Notes under the pieces: model-generated
What the model was told of the DNA's origin: nothing
The model's database searches: none
Seen by the model: the letters and a program-made list of their open reading frames with translations, nothing else
Shown: positions 7,981-8,215 of the stretch, piece by piece
Layout of the letters: every line of letters starts with the position of its first letter
How positions within the stretch are numbered: position 1 is the first letter of the stretch
Source: an uncultured Achromobacter sp.
Lineage (GTDB): Bacteria > Pseudomonadota > Gammaproteobacteria > Burkholderiales > Burkholderiaceae_B
Direction: 5' to 3'
Assembly (NCBI GenBank): GCA_913775005.1
Contig: CAJYKY010000387.1
Span: 1-8,215, forward strand
DNA: 8,215 nucleotides
Program-made: the position numbers and the translations under genes

Positions 7981-8215
7981 ATGCTCGGTGAAATCTTTCG
8001 CTTCCTTCTCGAAATCGTGTTCACGCTGTTCGGCGCGGCATTGATTGCCCGCGCCTGGATGCACGCGATTCGTCTTCCGCCGTTCAACCCGCTGGCGCGC
8101 GCCGTCTATCAGGCCACGAACTGGTTCATCGGGCCGCTGCGCAAGATCATCCCCGCCGGCAACAAGATCGACTGGACCAGCCTTGTCGGCGCATGGATCG
8201 CCGCGCTGCTGTACA
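7981..8215 (+). CDS. YggT family membrane protein, N-terminal part (3' end cut by window)
   Basis: The frame starts MLGEIFRFLLEIVFTLFG and stays open to the right edge (78 full codons). Residues about 5-25 form a hydrophobic membrane helix. It is followed by RAWMHAIRLPPFNPLARAVYQ, written here as R23-A-W ... P35-F-N-P-L, and then GPLRKIIPAGNKIDWTSLVG. The N-P-hydrophobic stretch and the I-P-x-G near a second helix (about residue 68 on) are typical of the YggT family (PF02325), small inner-membrane proteins with two such repeats. Their role is poorly known. GGTGAT (7968-7973) lies 7 nt before the ATG and complements the 3' end of 16S rRNA, supporting this start. The upstream terminator separates it from the histone-like gene. 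Confidence 0.85.
   Translation, partial: MLGEIFRFLLEIVFTLFGAALIARAWMHAIRLPPFNPLARAVYQATNWFIGPLRKIIPAGNKIDWTSLVGAWIAALLY

Overview
The window looks like chromosomal DNA of a high-GC betaproteobacterium. The family resemblance of the proteins, especially the lysine/alanine histone H1-like protein, suggests Burkholderiales, probably Alcaligenaceae (Bordetella or Achromobacter type). That placement is from recognition, not a database search. All genes found are on the + strand. No mobile element, CRISPR array, rRNA or tRNA was seen.

Layout: (1) Positions 1-2291 hold the C-terminal two thirds of a large, single-chain indolepyruvate ferredoxin oxidoreductase, cut by the left edge. (2) Positions 2292-2593 are a rich regulatory gap. 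It has a perfect 11-bp inverted repeat just after the first gene, then a sigma70-like promoter (TTGTCG-N17-TAGAAT). Two NrdR-box-like operators lie exactly 31 bp apart, one on the -10 and one just downstream of the start. A leader of about 170 nt follows, with two hairpins. (3) Positions 2594-6740 hold nrdA and nrdB, the two subunits of class Ia ribonucleotide reductase, 19 bp apart and clearly one operon. (4) Positions 6741-7089 are a gap of about 350 bp with a large fold-back structure, two similar 15-bp palindromes 34 bp apart, a doubtful 45-codon ORF and a weak promoter. (5) Positions 7090-7821 encode a 243-residue histone H1-like DNA-binding protein made mostly of AKKAV-type pentapeptides. 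A textbook intrinsic terminator follows. (6) From 7981 to the right edge is the start of a YggT-family membrane protein.

How the parts fit: NrdA and NrdB make deoxyribonucleotides for DNA synthesis. The operator arrangement predicts repression by NrdR when dATP/ATP levels report enough dNTPs, on top of allosteric control through the ATP-cone(s) of NrdA. The histone-like protein is a separate transcription unit that probably compacts or modulates the nucleoid. The oxidoreductase (aryl pyruvate degradation) and the YggT protein are neighbours with no evident functional link.

I did not find a wholly new system. The points most worth a second look are the 45-bp higher-order repeat in the histone gene, the paired palindromes upstream of it, and the palindromic nrdA leader.
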